A DNA stretch of 33,298 bases from Flavobacteriaceae bacterium (GTDB lineage Bacteria > Bacteroidota > Bacteroidia > Flavobacteriales > Flavobacteriaceae), in NCBI GenBank assembly GCA_015490835.1, contig WFXA01000256.1, forward strand, positions 1-33,298. The letters run 5' to 3'. The stretch's first letter is position 1. Each line of letters starts with the position of its first letter. The translations under genes and the position numbers were made by a program. The notes under the pieces were generated by a model. That model saw nothing but the letters and a program-made list of their open reading frames with translations, ran no database searches and had not been told where the DNA came from. Positions 13,879 through 21,925 of this stretch are shown one piece after another.

Positions 13879-15890
13879 GTAATAGGAATTTTAAAATTCA
13901 ATTGTGTTCCTTCGCCTTTTTTTGAATAAATAGTTGCCTGTCCGTTTAAATACTTGGTTCGCTCTAATAATGTTTTTAAACCCATTGAACTTTGTTTGTA
14001 AAGGTTTTTCTGAAAATCAAACCCCACACCATTATCTTTAATATTTATATAAATAAATTCTTTTGTTTTTTTTATAGAAATTTTCCCCGCTTTTGCATTG
14101 GCATGTTTAATGATGTTGTTTAAACTTTCTTGAATAATTCTGTATAGATTTACTTCCTTTTCTTTTGTTAAAAGGTTGTCTATATCATCTATTTCTGAAG
14201 AAATAAAAACACTCGTATTTTCATCTATTTGAGAAATGTTTTGTAAAATAGCTTTAGTAATACCCAATTCTTGTAACTGAAAAGGATACAAGTTTCTTGA
14301 AATTGCACGCACCTCTTCAATAGTTTCTTCTACCATCTCTTTTCCCTCTTTGTCTTTGGCTTTTAAAAGTTTATTTTTTAAAATTAATAATCGTTGCCCT
14401 ATCGAGTCGTGTAGGTCTGAAGATATTCGTTTTCGTTCTTTTTCTTGAGAGATAAGCAATTCTTGACTAAATTTTTCTTGTAATTGCTTTTTTGTCTTTA
14501 AGTTTTTTTGCTTTCGAAATAAAATAATATAGGCAAACAAAAACAATATGGCTAACCCGATAAACAGTCCGGTTTTTTTAAGTCCAGCATTTTTGTTTTT
14601 AAGAATTTTAATATTGGCATTTTTTAGGGCAAGTTCTTTTTCTTTTTTTTCGGTTTCGTAAAGGGTTTGGTAGTAGGCAAGTGTATTTGTCGCCGATTTG
14701 CTTTTTAAAGAATCACTAATGGCTAGGTAGCTGTTTTTATTGAGCAAGCTTTTTTTATAGTTTTTAGTTTTCTCATAAATATTTGCCAGCAATAAATGTG
14801 CATCCATAATGGCTTCACTATGGTTTAGTTCTTTCGCGCTTTGCAATACAATTTTTGCGTGTGTTAATGCACTTTCATAGTCTTTAATTGAAAAAAAATA
14901 GGTTGCAAAAGCATTTTCGAAGTTAATTTGGTTTATTCTATCATTACCTATTTTACCTTTGAGATTTTCTAATTTGTTTAAATAATTTTCAGCCTTATTA
15001 AAATCACCAATATCTGAATAATAGGAAACTAATTTTGAATATACATCGATATAATTTTCAAAATAAGCGTCTTTATCATTTTGTTGTTCTAAAATCTTTT
15101 TTGCCTCTTGTAAAGAAGAAAGCTGCATTTTTTTGTCTCCAATATTTTTATAATCAATAGATTGATTTGCATACAATCGTGGCAAGTATTGAAACAAGTT
15201 TAGCTCTGTAAGTTTGTTTATTAATTTTTCTCGCTCGTTAATGGCTTTTTCATAAAATCCGTTTTGGCTAAACATGATTATGTTTCCTTGTTGTGCATGA
15301 AGCATATACTCGTAATCTTTTAGCTTCTCATAATATTTATAAGCAGTATTAAAATCATTGCCTGCGGGAACGTATTTACCTAAGTTAGAGAAGGCTTGCC
15401 CTCTAAAAAGATAAGCATCAGCAATGTAAATAGAGTCTTTTTGTTTAGAAAAATGCTGGATGGCTAACGAATAGTTTGCAACGGCTTTTTGAGCATCGAT
15501 AACAAAATAAGCCCCTCCTTTTTTTAAATACAAACCACCCAATAAAAAACTGTCTTTTATTTTATTTTTCTGAATTAAAACACCATCAATAATAGTGATG
15601 CTTTTTCGAGCTTCCCCTTGACGTACAAGAACGTGTTGAAGGTTCATTGCTTTTTTAGCGGCAAGCTCAATACTGTCTATTTTTTTTGCTAATTCAATAT
15701 ATTGAATGCTATAGGTAATGAAGGTTGTAGGCTTAGACGCGTAGGTTTTAGACAAAACAGAGTCTATCGCTACTAGTTTTGCTAAATCATTATGTGACGT
15801 ATCTGCCAATTTTCTATAATAACTTAGGTCTTGAGCCATACTAAAATGGGACAAGAGCAAGAATGTTATGTATAGTTGTAATCGTTTCAA
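13875..15890 (-). CDS. Histidine kinase with periplasmic TPR sensor region
   Basis: The 671-residue protein has a signal peptide (1-19), about 380 residues of helical tetratricopeptide-type repeats (50-400, with units such as IADAYLFRGQAFSNLGKY and MDAHLLLANIYEKTKNYKKS), a coiled coil (410-438), one transmembrane helix (440-458), a HisKA_3 dimerisation domain with phospho-His494 in SSDLHDSIGQR, and a C-terminal HATPase_c domain (about 575-670; IIKHANAK, DNGVGFDF). This NarX/DesK-type layout with TPRs is common in Bacteroidetes. The start is TTG at 15890: no in-frame ATG exists upstream before a stop, and only this start gives a complete signal peptide. It precedes and overlaps its response regulator. 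Confidence 0.93.
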   Translation of the reverse strand: MKRLQLYITFLLLSHFSMAQDLSYYRKLADTSHNDLAKLVAIDSVLSKTYASKPTTFITYSIQYIELAKKIDSIELAAKKAMNLQHVLVRQGEARKSITIIDGVLIQKNKIKDSFLLGGLYLKKGGAYFVIDAQKAVANYSLAIQHFSKQKDSIYIADAYLFRGQAFSNLGKYVPAGNDFNTAYKYYEKLKDYEYMLHAQQGNIIMFSQNGFYEKAINEREKLINKLTELNLFQYLPRLYANQSIDYKNIGDKKMQLSSLQEAKKILEQQNDKDAYFENYIDVYSKLVSYYSDIGDFNKAENYLNKLENLKGKIGNDRINQINFENAFATYFFSIKDYESALTHAKIVLQSAKELNHSEAIMDAHLLLANIYEKTKNYKKSLLNKNSYLAISDSLKSKSATNTLAYYQTLYETEKKEKELALKNANIKILKNKNAGLKKTGLFIGLAILFLFAYIILFRKQKNLKTKKQLQEKFSQELLISQEKERKRISSDLHDSIGQRLLILKNKLLKAKDKEGKEMVEETIEEVRAISRNLYPFQLQELGITKAILQNISQIDENTSVFISSEIDDIDNLLTKEKEVNLYRIIQESLNNIIKHANAKAGKISIKKTKEFIYINIKDNGVGFDFQKNLYKQSSMGLKTLLERTKYLNGQATIYSKKGEGTQLNFKIPIT

Positions 15891-15953
15891 AACAGTTGTA
15901 AAGGTGGCTTATAAAAGTAAAAAAAAAGATTATAAAAAAGCATGTTTTTTTGT

Positions 15954-16388
15954 TTATTTTAAATACATACAATTTCTTCCGTAATCTATCACTGCACGTG
16001 TTTTTTTTAAAAAATCGGCACCAATAATTCCGTTTACTTTTTTTTCTTTAACTTGTTCCATGGCTTGATTTACGTGTGACATATCAAATAGAATAAAATC
16101 AAGTTTGTAGCTGTTGTTTTTTCCCACTACAAGGGTGTTGTTCTTGGCAATTTGAGTTTGCATATTAATAGCCCCCGCACCGGCAGCTTTAATATCACTT
16201 TCTTCGTTTTTAAGCAAAAAAAGCAAACTATCTTCAAAACCAATACAACTTGTAGAGGCACCGGTATCTACAATAAATTCGCCGGGAATTTGATTTACTT
16301 TTGCGCTAATTTTATAGTGCCCTGTTGTTATTTTTTTTAAAGGAATTCTAATATACCCTTTGTTTTCCAGAAAAGCTCGTAACTGCAT
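15954..16388 (-). CDS. Retropepsin-like aspartyl protease family protein
   Basis: The protein has 144 residues from ATG at 16388. It carries the retroviral-type active-site motif FIVDTGAS (catalytic Asp41), followed by a beta-rich fold and the second-half motif VNGIIGADFLKKTRAVIDYG, where IIGADFL is the hydrophobic-Gly segment packing on the active site. No signal peptide or transmembrane helix is seen. Such proteins dimerise to make a full active site; substrates in bacteria are mostly unknown. The frame is open up to a TTG at 16445, but the -7 promoter element at 16404-16411 lies inside that extension, so ATG 16388 is the start. Confidence 0.82.
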   Translation of the reverse strand: MQLRAFLENKGYIRIPLKKITTGHYKISAKVNQIPGEFIVDTGASTSCIGFEDSLLFLLKNEESDIKAAGAGAINMQTQIAKNNTLVVGKNNSYKLDFILFDMSHVNQAMEQVKEKKVNGIIGADFLKKTRAVIDYGRNCMYLK

Positions 16389-16403
16389 CTTATTTTTTAC
16401 CTG

Positions 16404-16411
16404 CAAAGGTA
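16404..16411 (-). promoter_or_regulatory. -7 element of the retropepsin-like gene
   Basis: On the minus strand TACCTTTG is a full TAnnTTTG match, 15 bases before the ATG at 16388. It decides the start by excluding the longer TTG-initiated frame. No clear TTG at -33. Confidence 0.6.
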
Positions 16412-16450
16412 GTATTTTAGTTTTTGTAAGGTAAATTAGAAGCAAACCGT

Positions 16451-16458
16451 TAATTTTG
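16451..16458 (+). promoter_or_regulatory. -7 element of the tatD-like gene (near-leaderless)
   Basis: TAATTTTG fully matches TAnnTTTG and ends five bases before the ATG at 16464, so transcription should start at or next to the start codon. A TTTG at 16423-16426 is 24 bases upstream, a little far for the -33 element. Confidence 0.5.
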
Positions 16459-16463
16459 CTTTT

Positions 16464-17237
16464 ATGTTACTAGATACTCATACCCATTTATATACCGAAG
16501 CGTTTAAAGACGATATTCATCAGGTAATAAAACGTGCTAAACAAAAAGGCATCAACCATTTTTATCTTCCTGCCATAGATTCCGGCTACACAAAGGATAT
16601 GTATGATTTAAAAAAACAGTTTCCGGAAGAAATGCACCTTATGATGGGTTTGCACCCGACTTCGGTAAAAGAAAATTATTTAGAGGAGCTTATTCATGTA
16701 GAAAAGCAATTTGCAAATCATACGTTTTGCGCCGTAGGTGAAATAGGAATCGATTTATATTGGGATAAAAGCACACTCGAAACACAAAAAAAAGCCTTTA
16801 AACACCAAATTAGATTAGCAAAAAAACACAACCTGCCTATTGTTATTCATTGCAGAGATGCCTTTAACGAAGTTTTTGAAGTTTTAGAAACCGAAAAAAG
16901 TGAGGATTTATTCGGAATTTTTCATTGCTTTACCGGAACGTATGAGCAAGCTCAACAAGCTATTTCGTATAACATGAAGTTGGGAATAGGAGGTGTTGTT
17001 ACATTTAAAAACGGAACAATAGATGCTTTTTTACATACCATTCCTATAGAGCATATTGTTTTAGAAACCGATTCGCCATATTTAGCACCGGTACCTTATA
17101 GAGGAAAACGAAATGAAAGTAGTTACCTGTCTATAATTTGTGAAAAAGTTGCACTTATATACAACATAAAACCGGAAGAAGTTGCCAAACAAACCACTAA
17201 AAACGCACTACAAGTTTTTAAAAACTCGCAAATATGA
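16464..17237 (+). CDS. TatD-family metal-dependent deoxyribonuclease
   Basis: The 257-residue protein is a TIM-barrel amidohydrolase-type nuclease. Metal ligands expected for TatD are in place: His6 and His8 in DTHTHL, Glu93 in VGEIGIDLYW, His129 in VIHCRDAF, His154 in IFHCFTGT and Asp203 in LETDSPYLAP. Length is typical (about 255-265). TatD proteins are cytoplasmic 3'-5' exonucleases linked to DNA repair or fragmentation. Overlaps the asparaginase gene by four bases (ATGA), so the two are translationally coupled, an arrangement I associate with Bacteroidetes. It diverges from the retropepsin-like gene. Confidence 0.93.
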   Translation: MLLDTHTHLYTEAFKDDIHQVIKRAKQKGINHFYLPAIDSGYTKDMYDLKKQFPEEMHLMMGLHPTSVKENYLEELIHVEKQFANHTFCAVGEIGIDLYWDKSTLETQKKAFKHQIRLAKKHNLPIVIHCRDAFNEVFEVLETEKSEDLFGIFHCFTGTYEQAQQAISYNMKLGIGGVVTFKNGTIDAFLHTIPIEHIVLETDSPYLAPVPYRGKRNESSYLSIICEKVALIYNIKPEEVAKQTTKNALQVFKNSQI

Positions 17238-18262
17238 AACAAAAACCCAACATATTGCTTATTTATACCGGAGGGACTATAGGTATGATTAAAGACTTTA
17301 AAACAGGAGCGTTAAAAAACTTCAACTTTAAAGATTTATTAAAACACATACCCGAACTTAATCTACTAGACTGTACTATTAGCACGGTAAGTTTTAAAAA
17401 ACCCATCGATAGTTCTAATATGAACCCTACTCATTGGGTAAAGTTAATAACTATTATTGAGAAACAGTATCTGTACTATGACGGTTTTGTTGTCCTTCAC
17501 GGAAGCGATACCATGTCTTACACCGCTTCGGCATTAAGTTTTATGATAGAAAACTTAACAAAGCCTATCCTATTCACAGGGTCGCAACTTCCCATAGGAG
17601 ATTTACGAACCGATGCCAAAGAAAATTTAATAACTGCCATACAATTAGCCTCATTACAAGAAAATAACAAACCTGTTGTTAATGAAGTAGGTTTGTATTT
17701 TGAATACAAATTGTATAGAGCAAACCGAACAACAAAAGTAAATGCCGAATTTTTTGAAGCGTTTAACTCACCTAACTATCCGCCACTCATAGAAAGCGGT
17801 GTACATCTTACCACTCATAAAAATGCATTATGGAAACCCAACCGAAGAAAAAAAACAAAATTTCATAAAAAGCTAGTAACCGATATTATCGTATTAAAAA
17901 TGTTTCCGGGAATTAATAAGGAAACTGTTGAGTACATTTTTTCACTCCCAACTATTAAAGGTTTAATAATAGAAACATACGGAAGCGGCAATACCACAAG
18001 TTCAAAATGGTTTATTGAAGCATTAAAAAAACTAATAAAAAAAGACATTCCAATAATTAACGTGACTCAATGTAACGGAGGCAGTGTAATAATGGGTCTT
18101 TATGAAACCAGTAGCCAACTTAAAAAAATAGGTGTAATCTCGGGGAAAGATAGCACAACAGAGGCAGCACTTGCAAAGTTAATGTATTTATTAGGCAAAG
18201 GTGTTGTGGGTAAAGAGCTGAAAACCAACTTTGAGCAATCCTTGCGAGGCGAAATATCATAA
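17234..18262 (+). CDS. ansA: Type I (cytoplasmic) L-asparaginase
   Basis: The 342-residue protein hydrolyses L-asparagine to aspartate and ammonia. The first catalytic motif YTGGTIGM (11-18) supplies nucleophile Thr15; the second, LHGSDTMSYTASALSFM (88-104), has Asp92 with Ser91 where most asparaginases have Thr, a conservative change. TGSQLPIGDLRTDAKENL (about 115-132) is typical of the cytoplasmic AnsA group. No signal peptide, fitting type I. It follows the tatD-like gene with a four-base overlap. The next 150 bases before the tRNA hold no gene and no clear terminator. Confidence 0.94.
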   Translation: MKQKPNILLIYTGGTIGMIKDFKTGALKNFNFKDLLKHIPELNLLDCTISTVSFKKPIDSSNMNPTHWVKLITIIEKQYLYYDGFVVLHGSDTMSYTASALSFMIENLTKPILFTGSQLPIGDLRTDAKENLITAIQLASLQENNKPVVNEVGLYFEYKLYRANRTTKVNAEFFEAFNSPNYPPLIESGVHLTTHKNALWKPNRRKKTKFHKKLVTDIIVLKMFPGINKETVEYIFSLPTIKGLIIETYGSGNTTSSKWFIEALKKLIKKDIPIINVTQCNGGSVIMGLYETSSQLKKIGVISGKDSTTEAALAKLMYLLGKGVVGKELKTNFEQSLRGEIS

Positions 18263-18412
18263 ATTTATGTCATATTATTTTTATCAAACTATTTTTTTTT
18301 GTTAATTGCCCACCTTGTTTTTAACACCTTATGTATATCTTAAAATATAACCAAAATAATAGAGTCTTAAGATATAGTAAGGTAATTACGTTCTTACTTA
18401 TAATAATTATAG

Positions 18413-18502
18413 AGAGAGGTGGCCGAGTGGTCGAAGGCGCACGCCTGGAAAGTGTGTATCCCGATTGCATCGGGATCGAGGGTTCGAATCCCTTCCTCTC
18501 TG
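18413..18502 (+). tRNA. tRNA-Ser (anticodon GGA)
   Basis: The acceptor stem AGAGAGG (18413-18419) pairs with CCTCTCT (18495-18501), followed by discriminator G, as expected for serine tRNA. The anticodon loop CTGGAAA gives GGA at 18447-18449. The long variable arm (TCCCGAT/ATCGGGA), typical of class II tRNAs, and T-arm loop TTCGAAT are clear. CCA is not encoded. Two spurious protein frames cover it on both strands. Confidence 0.97.
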
Positions 18503-18520
18503 CAAAATAAAAAACAAACA

Positions 18521-18611
18521 CAGTGTTTTAATCCTAAAAAACGAGCTTTAAAAAGAACAGTAGGATACTTAAAAAAAAGAAATAATAAAATTTTTTTTAA
18601 ATAAAACACTG
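18521..18611. repeat. Nested inverted repeats between tRNA-Ser and exbB
   Basis: CAGTGTTTTA (18521-18530) and TAAAACACTG (18602-18611) are perfect inverted copies; inside them ATCCTA (18531-18536) pairs with TAGGAT (18561-18566). The 91-base unit could fold as one RNA, but it is AT-rich and may be fortuitous. No ORF with coding character lies in this gap of about 245 bases. Confidence 0.35.
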
Positions 18612-18679
18612 ATTAATTTTAGAGTTTTTATATTTTTGGCAAAACACTAACAACTATTTTTAAACAAAAAAATAATTTC

Positions 18680-18709
18680 TTGGAGATTAACTATTTTTTT
18701 ATATCTTTA
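18680..18709 (+). promoter_or_regulatory. Promoter of the exbB-exbD operon
   Basis: TTG (18680-18682), a 19-base spacer and TATCTTTA (18702-18709, seven of eight to TAnnTTTG) lie 38 bases upstream of the exbB-like ATG. Confidence 0.55.
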
Positions 18710-18747
18710 AAACCTTTAACTAAAAACAAACTTTAAGTCAAATAACA

Positions 18748-19536
18748 ATGAAAAAATTATTTTCTATTCTGGCACTTGCCATCATGATTTTTGTAGGTAG
18801 TTTTAATGCAAATGCAACAACACCGAGCAACACCTTAACAAATGCCGCAACAATTTCTGTTGTTCAGGACGAAGAGCCCGCTGCCGATGCAGAGGACAAA
18901 CCCTTTCATCAAGAATTAAAAGATCGATTTGTAGAAGGAGGTCCCGGATTTATGGGAATTGTACTTTTATGCCTTATTCTTGGTCTTGCAATTGCAATTG
19001 AGCGAATTATTTACTTAAACCTTTCTACTACAAACACTAAAAAATTAGCCCAACAAGTAGAAGAAGCTCTTAATAGCGGAGGAATTGAAGCTGCAAAAGA
19101 AGTTTGTAGAAACACAAAAGGTCCTGTTGCATCTATTTATTATCAAGGTCTAGACCGTGCCAACGAGGGTCCCGAAGCTGCAGAAAAAGCTGTTGTTGCC
19201 TACGGAGGGGTACAAATGGGACAATTAGAAAAGAATGTTTCTTGGATATCGTTATTTATCGCATTAGCCCCAATGCTTGGGTTCATGGGTACAGTAATAG
19301 GGATGATTCAAGCCTTTGATAAAATTCAAGCAGCCGGAGATATGAACCCTTCATTAGTAGCCGGAGGTATTAAAGTAGCACTTCTTACAACTGTATTTGG
19401 TCTAATTGTTGCTATTATATTACAAATATTCTACAACTACATTATTGCAAAAATAGACAGTATTGTAAACAGCATGGAAGATGCATCTATTACTTTAATA
19501 GACATGTTGGTAAATTTCAAAAACAAGAATAACTAA
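18748..19536 (+). CDS. exbB: MotA/TolQ/ExbB-family proton channel protein
   Basis: The 262-residue protein has a signal-like N-terminal helix (1-24), an acidic linker (DEEPAADAEDKP), a transmembrane helix at about 70-92 and two more at about 163-188 and 205-230 in the conserved core APMLGFMGTVIGMIQAF and GGIKVALLTTVFGLIVAI. With the ExbD proteins encoded downstream it should form an inner-membrane proton-driven motor that energises TonB-type or other envelope machines. The extended, signal-bearing N-terminus is common for the Bacteroidetes form. First gene of a four-gene operon. Confidence 0.92.
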   Translation: MKKLFSILALAIMIFVGSFNANATTPSNTLTNAATISVVQDEEPAADAEDKPFHQELKDRFVEGGPGFMGIVLLCLILGLAIAIERIIYLNLSTTNTKKLAQQVEEALNSGGIEAAKEVCRNTKGPVASIYYQGLDRANEGPEAAEKAVVAYGGVQMGQLEKNVSWISLFIALAPMLGFMGTVIGMIQAFDKIQAAGDMNPSLVAGGIKVALLTTVFGLIVAIILQIFYNYIIAKIDSIVNSMEDASITLIDMLVNFKNKNN

Positions 19537-19554
19537 TTTAAAATACCAAGTATA

Positions 19555-20007
19555 ATGGGTTTATATAAAATATTAAAAATAGTGGCTATCGTGCTTAGTG
19601 TTGCCGGAATTGCATTTTTTGCAATGATTTGGTCAGCAGGCGATAAGTCCATTGTAGAAACATTAGCAAATGGAGAAAATGTACCTACTATAGATTGGTT
19701 GCTTTACGTGGCGTATGTTATGCTAGCTATTGTAGTACTCTTTGTTTTAGTTTTTTCTATACAAGGAATATTTGCCGGAAACATCAAAAAAACAATTTTA
19801 ACCGTTGTAGCCTTTCTTGCTGTAGTTTTAATAGCATATGTTATGTCTACAGGAAGTGACGCAAATAGTTTACCACTTGTAGATGGCAAAAACATTTCTG
19901 AAAGTGCTTCTCATTGGGTAGGAACAGGATTAAGAACTTTTTATATCTTAATTATTTTAGCAATTGGCACGATGGTATGGAGTAGTGTACGTAAATTCTC
20001 AAATTAG
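19555..20007 (+). CDS. Four-helix membrane protein between exbB and exbD
   Basis: The 150-residue protein has four predicted transmembrane segments (about 5-27, 47-70, 78-97 and 121-142) with a polar loop (about 98-120). No named family recognised. It is 18 bases after exbB and 5 before the first exbD, so it is an operon member and may be a structural part of the motor or its assembly. This position between exbB and exbD is, to my knowledge, typical of Flavobacteriia; conservation would need a search. Confidence 0.72.
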   Translation: MGLYKILKIVAIVLSVAGIAFFAMIWSAGDKSIVETLANGENVPTIDWLLYVAYVMLAIVVLFVLVFSIQGIFAGNIKKTILTVVAFLAVVLIAYVMSTGSDANSLPLVDGKNISESASHWVGTGLRTFYILIILAIGTMVWSSVRKFSN

Positions 20008-20012
20008 AAACT

Positions 20013-20636
20013 ATGGCAAGACGATCTACACCCGAGGTAAACGCAGGATCTATGGCAGATATTGCTTTCCTATTGCTGATCTTTTTCCTAGTAACAACTA
20101 CTATTGAAAAAGACAAAGGGATTGCTAGAAATTTACCACCAAAAGTTGAACAAAAAGAAGATATCAATATTAAAAAGAAGAATCTTTTTGAAGTTTTGGT
20201 AAATAAAGATGACCAATTACTAGTAGAGGAAGCACCAATGAAACTGAAGGATCTTCGTCAAGCGGCAATAGATTTTTTAGATAATGGAGGTTTCCCAAGC
20301 AGCGACCCGGGTTACTGCAATTATTGTAAAGGAAAACGAGATCCTAATTCATCAGACAACCCGGATAAAGCAATTATCTCAGTAAAAAGTGACAGGCTTA
20401 CCTCTTATAAAACGTATATTGCTGTGCAAAATGAATTGGTTGCAGCTTATAATTTTTTAAGAAATAGAGAATCGCAACGATTATACGGTTGGAAATATAC
20501 CGATATGAAAAAGCAATTAGACGAAGGAGCGTTTAAAAATACGCCTGTTAAAGAAGAGAAAGTAAAGGAAAAATTGAAGAAAATTCAAGAGCTATTTCCT
20601 TTAAAACTCTCTGAAGCCGAAACCAAAAAAAATTAA
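20013..20636 (+). CDS. exbD: ExbD/TolR-family protein with enlarged periplasmic domain
   Basis: The 207-residue protein has the ExbD plan: short cytoplasmic N-terminus, one transmembrane helix (about 15-35, NAGSMADIAFLLLIFFLVTT) with the essential acidic residue Asp16, then a periplasmic domain. It is longer than a standard ExbD (about 140). An insert near 90-110 carries YCNYCKGKRD, two cysteines that could form a disulfide or bind metal in the periplasm, and the C-terminal part (about 150-207) is charged and helical. It lies six bases before a second, shorter exbD, so the motor may contain a heterodimer. Confidence 0.9.
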   Translation: MARRSTPEVNAGSMADIAFLLLIFFLVTTTIEKDKGIARNLPPKVEQKEDINIKKKNLFEVLVNKDDQLLVEEAPMKLKDLRQAAIDFLDNGGFPSSDPGYCNYCKGKRDPNSSDNPDKAIISVKSDRLTSYKTYIAVQNELVAAYNFLRNRESQRLYGWKYTDMKKQLDEGAFKNTPVKEEKVKEKLKKIQELFPLKLSEAETKKN

Positions 20637-20642
20637 CTAGCA

Positions 20643-21116
20643 ATGGCAAAGTTTACAAAGAAAAAAGGAGGCGAATTACCAGCCATCTCTACGGCATCAC
20701 TGCCCGATATCGTTTTTATGCTACTGTTCTTTTTCATGGTAGTTACCGTTTTGCGCGACAGCAATTTACTGGTACAAAACAAACTACCTAAAGCAGATCA
20801 AGTAGAAAAATTGAGAAAAGACAGATCGGTGTTTATTTTTGCCGGTAAACCTAGTGATAGATACCAAAAAAAATACGGTACAGAAGCTAAAATACAAATT
20901 GGAGATAAGTACACAGATGTTTCCAGTTTGCGTTCTGCCTTAACAGAATTGCGGGGTAAATTACGCCCTGAACTTCAAGATAAGGTAATGGTTGCCTTAA
21001 AAGTTGATGAAGAAACAAATACAGGTGTAGTTTCCGATATTAAAGAAGAACTAAGGGAATTAAATATGTTAAAGATTATTTACATTACAACCCCCGGAAA
21101 TCAGCTTGATAATTAA
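20643..21116 (+). CDS. exbD: ExbD/TolR-family protein, second copy
   Basis: The 157-residue protein has a transmembrane helix (about 20-40, STASLPDIVFMLLFFFMVVT) with the conserved Asp22 and a periplasmic domain ending in a segment of the form KVMVALKVDEET ... MLKIIYITTPG, typical for ExbD. It is the last gene of the operon; a rho-independent terminator follows 31 bases later. Paired with the longer ExbD upstream. Confidence 0.9.
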   Translation: MAKFTKKKGGELPAISTASLPDIVFMLLFFFMVVTVLRDSNLLVQNKLPKADQVEKLRKDRSVFIFAGKPSDRYQKKYGTEAKIQIGDKYTDVSSLRSALTELRGKLRPELQDKVMVALKVDEETNTGVVSDIKEELRELNMLKIIYITTPGNQLDN

Positions 21117-21146
21117 CAACTACTTGCTTGTACATATATTAAATTT

Positions 21147-21172
21147 ACGCTCTTTTTTGAGAGCGTTTTTTT
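21147..21172 (+). terminator. Rho-independent terminator after the exbB-exbD operon
   Basis: ACGCTCT (21147-21153) and AGAGCGT (21160-21166) form a seven-pair stem with a six-base loop, followed by a run of T to 21172. It lies between the second exbD and the PorT-like gene's own promoter. Confidence 0.85.
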
Positions 21173-21197
21173 ATGCTTACTTTTAAACAGAATCAAC

Positions 21198-21205
21198 TAT
21201 CTTTG
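21198..21205 (+). promoter_or_regulatory. -7 element of the PorT-like gene
   Basis: TATCTTTG fully matches TAnnTTTG, 18 bases before the ATG at 21224. It falls inside the longer open frame beginning at 21173 and so settles the start. Confidence 0.65.
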
Positions 21206-21223
21206 AATTATAAAAGACGTTTT

Positions 21224-21925
21224 ATGCGACGCTATATAACAACCCTTTTTTTCTTTTTCTTACTAGTGCAGTTAATGGCGCAGAATACAACCGTAATAAA
21301 AGAGGTTGATTCACTTTATAGAGAAGATCAATTTTATATGGGATTAAATTTAAATTTTCTTACTAATACGCCACAAAATGCTACAAGAAGAGGCATTTCC
21401 GGTGGAGTACGAATGGGATTTTTAAGAGATTTTCCCATTTCAAAAACGAGAAAAACCGCTGTTGCTATTGGACTTGGACTTTCATACGACCAATATAGAC
21501 ACAATTTGTTGATTCAACCATCAGAGAATAATTTACCCTCAACATTTAGTATAATACCTGAAGAGGTGTCCTTAAAGAAGAATAGGCTCACGATGGCAAC
21601 AGTAGAGATTCCATTTGAGTTTCGTTTGAGAACATCAAGTGCAACTAATTACGATTTTTTCAGGTTTTATTCAGGCATTACTATTGGATATACCTTTTGG
21701 CATAAAGCTATTTACGAGGGAGGAGGAGTGCTTATTTCTTCAACTGCCATTCCCGAATTTGAAAAACTTAGACTAGGAGCCACCTTAAGCGTTGGTTATG
21801 ATTCGTTTAATGCGTTTATTTATTACGGACTTAATCCTTTTTTTAATACTTCGGCTAAAACAACTAATCAAGAAACAGTTACATTTCAAGCCTTTAAGGT
21901 GGGATTGATTTTTTACTTTTTATAG
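21224..21925 (+). CDS. porT: PorT/SprT-like outer membrane beta-barrel protein
   Basis: The 233-residue protein starts with a signal peptide (MRRYITTLFFFFLLVQLMAQ, 1-20). DSLYREDQFYMGLNLNFL (about 27-44) and the alternating beta strands that follow, ending in a strand with terminal Leu (VGLIFYFL), fit the PorT family: small outer-membrane barrels needed for type IX secretion. The longer frame from 21173 is rejected because the -7 element lies inside it. Convergent with the next gene, six-base overlap. The family call comes from remembered features of flavobacterial PorT; it could be another small barrel of the same type. The T9SS sorting domain at 30201-31142 shows that the pathway exists in the organism. 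Confidence 0.68.
   Translation: MRRYITTLFFFFLLVQLMAQNTTVIKEVDSLYREDQFYMGLNLNFLTNTPQNATRRGISGGVRMGFLRDFPISKTRKTAVAIGLGLSYDQYRHNLLIQPSENNLPSTFSIIPEEVSLKKNRLTMATVEIPFEFRLRTSSATNYDFFRFYSGITIGYTFWHKAIYEGGGVLISSTAIPEFEKLRLGATLSVGYDSFNAFIYYGLNPFFNTSAKTTNQETVTFQAFKVGLIFYFL

Noticed and set aside
16389-16445. N-terminal extension of the retropepsin-like protein from TTG 16445
   Set aside because: The -7 element at 16404-16411 lies within it, so the mRNA would not contain that start.
18321-18609. Protein-like frames on both strands over the tRNA-Ser (such as the one reading ERKGFEPSIPMQSG)
   Set aside because: These are the well-known false proteins produced by translating a serine tRNA gene; the complete cloverleaf with long variable arm explains the sequence.
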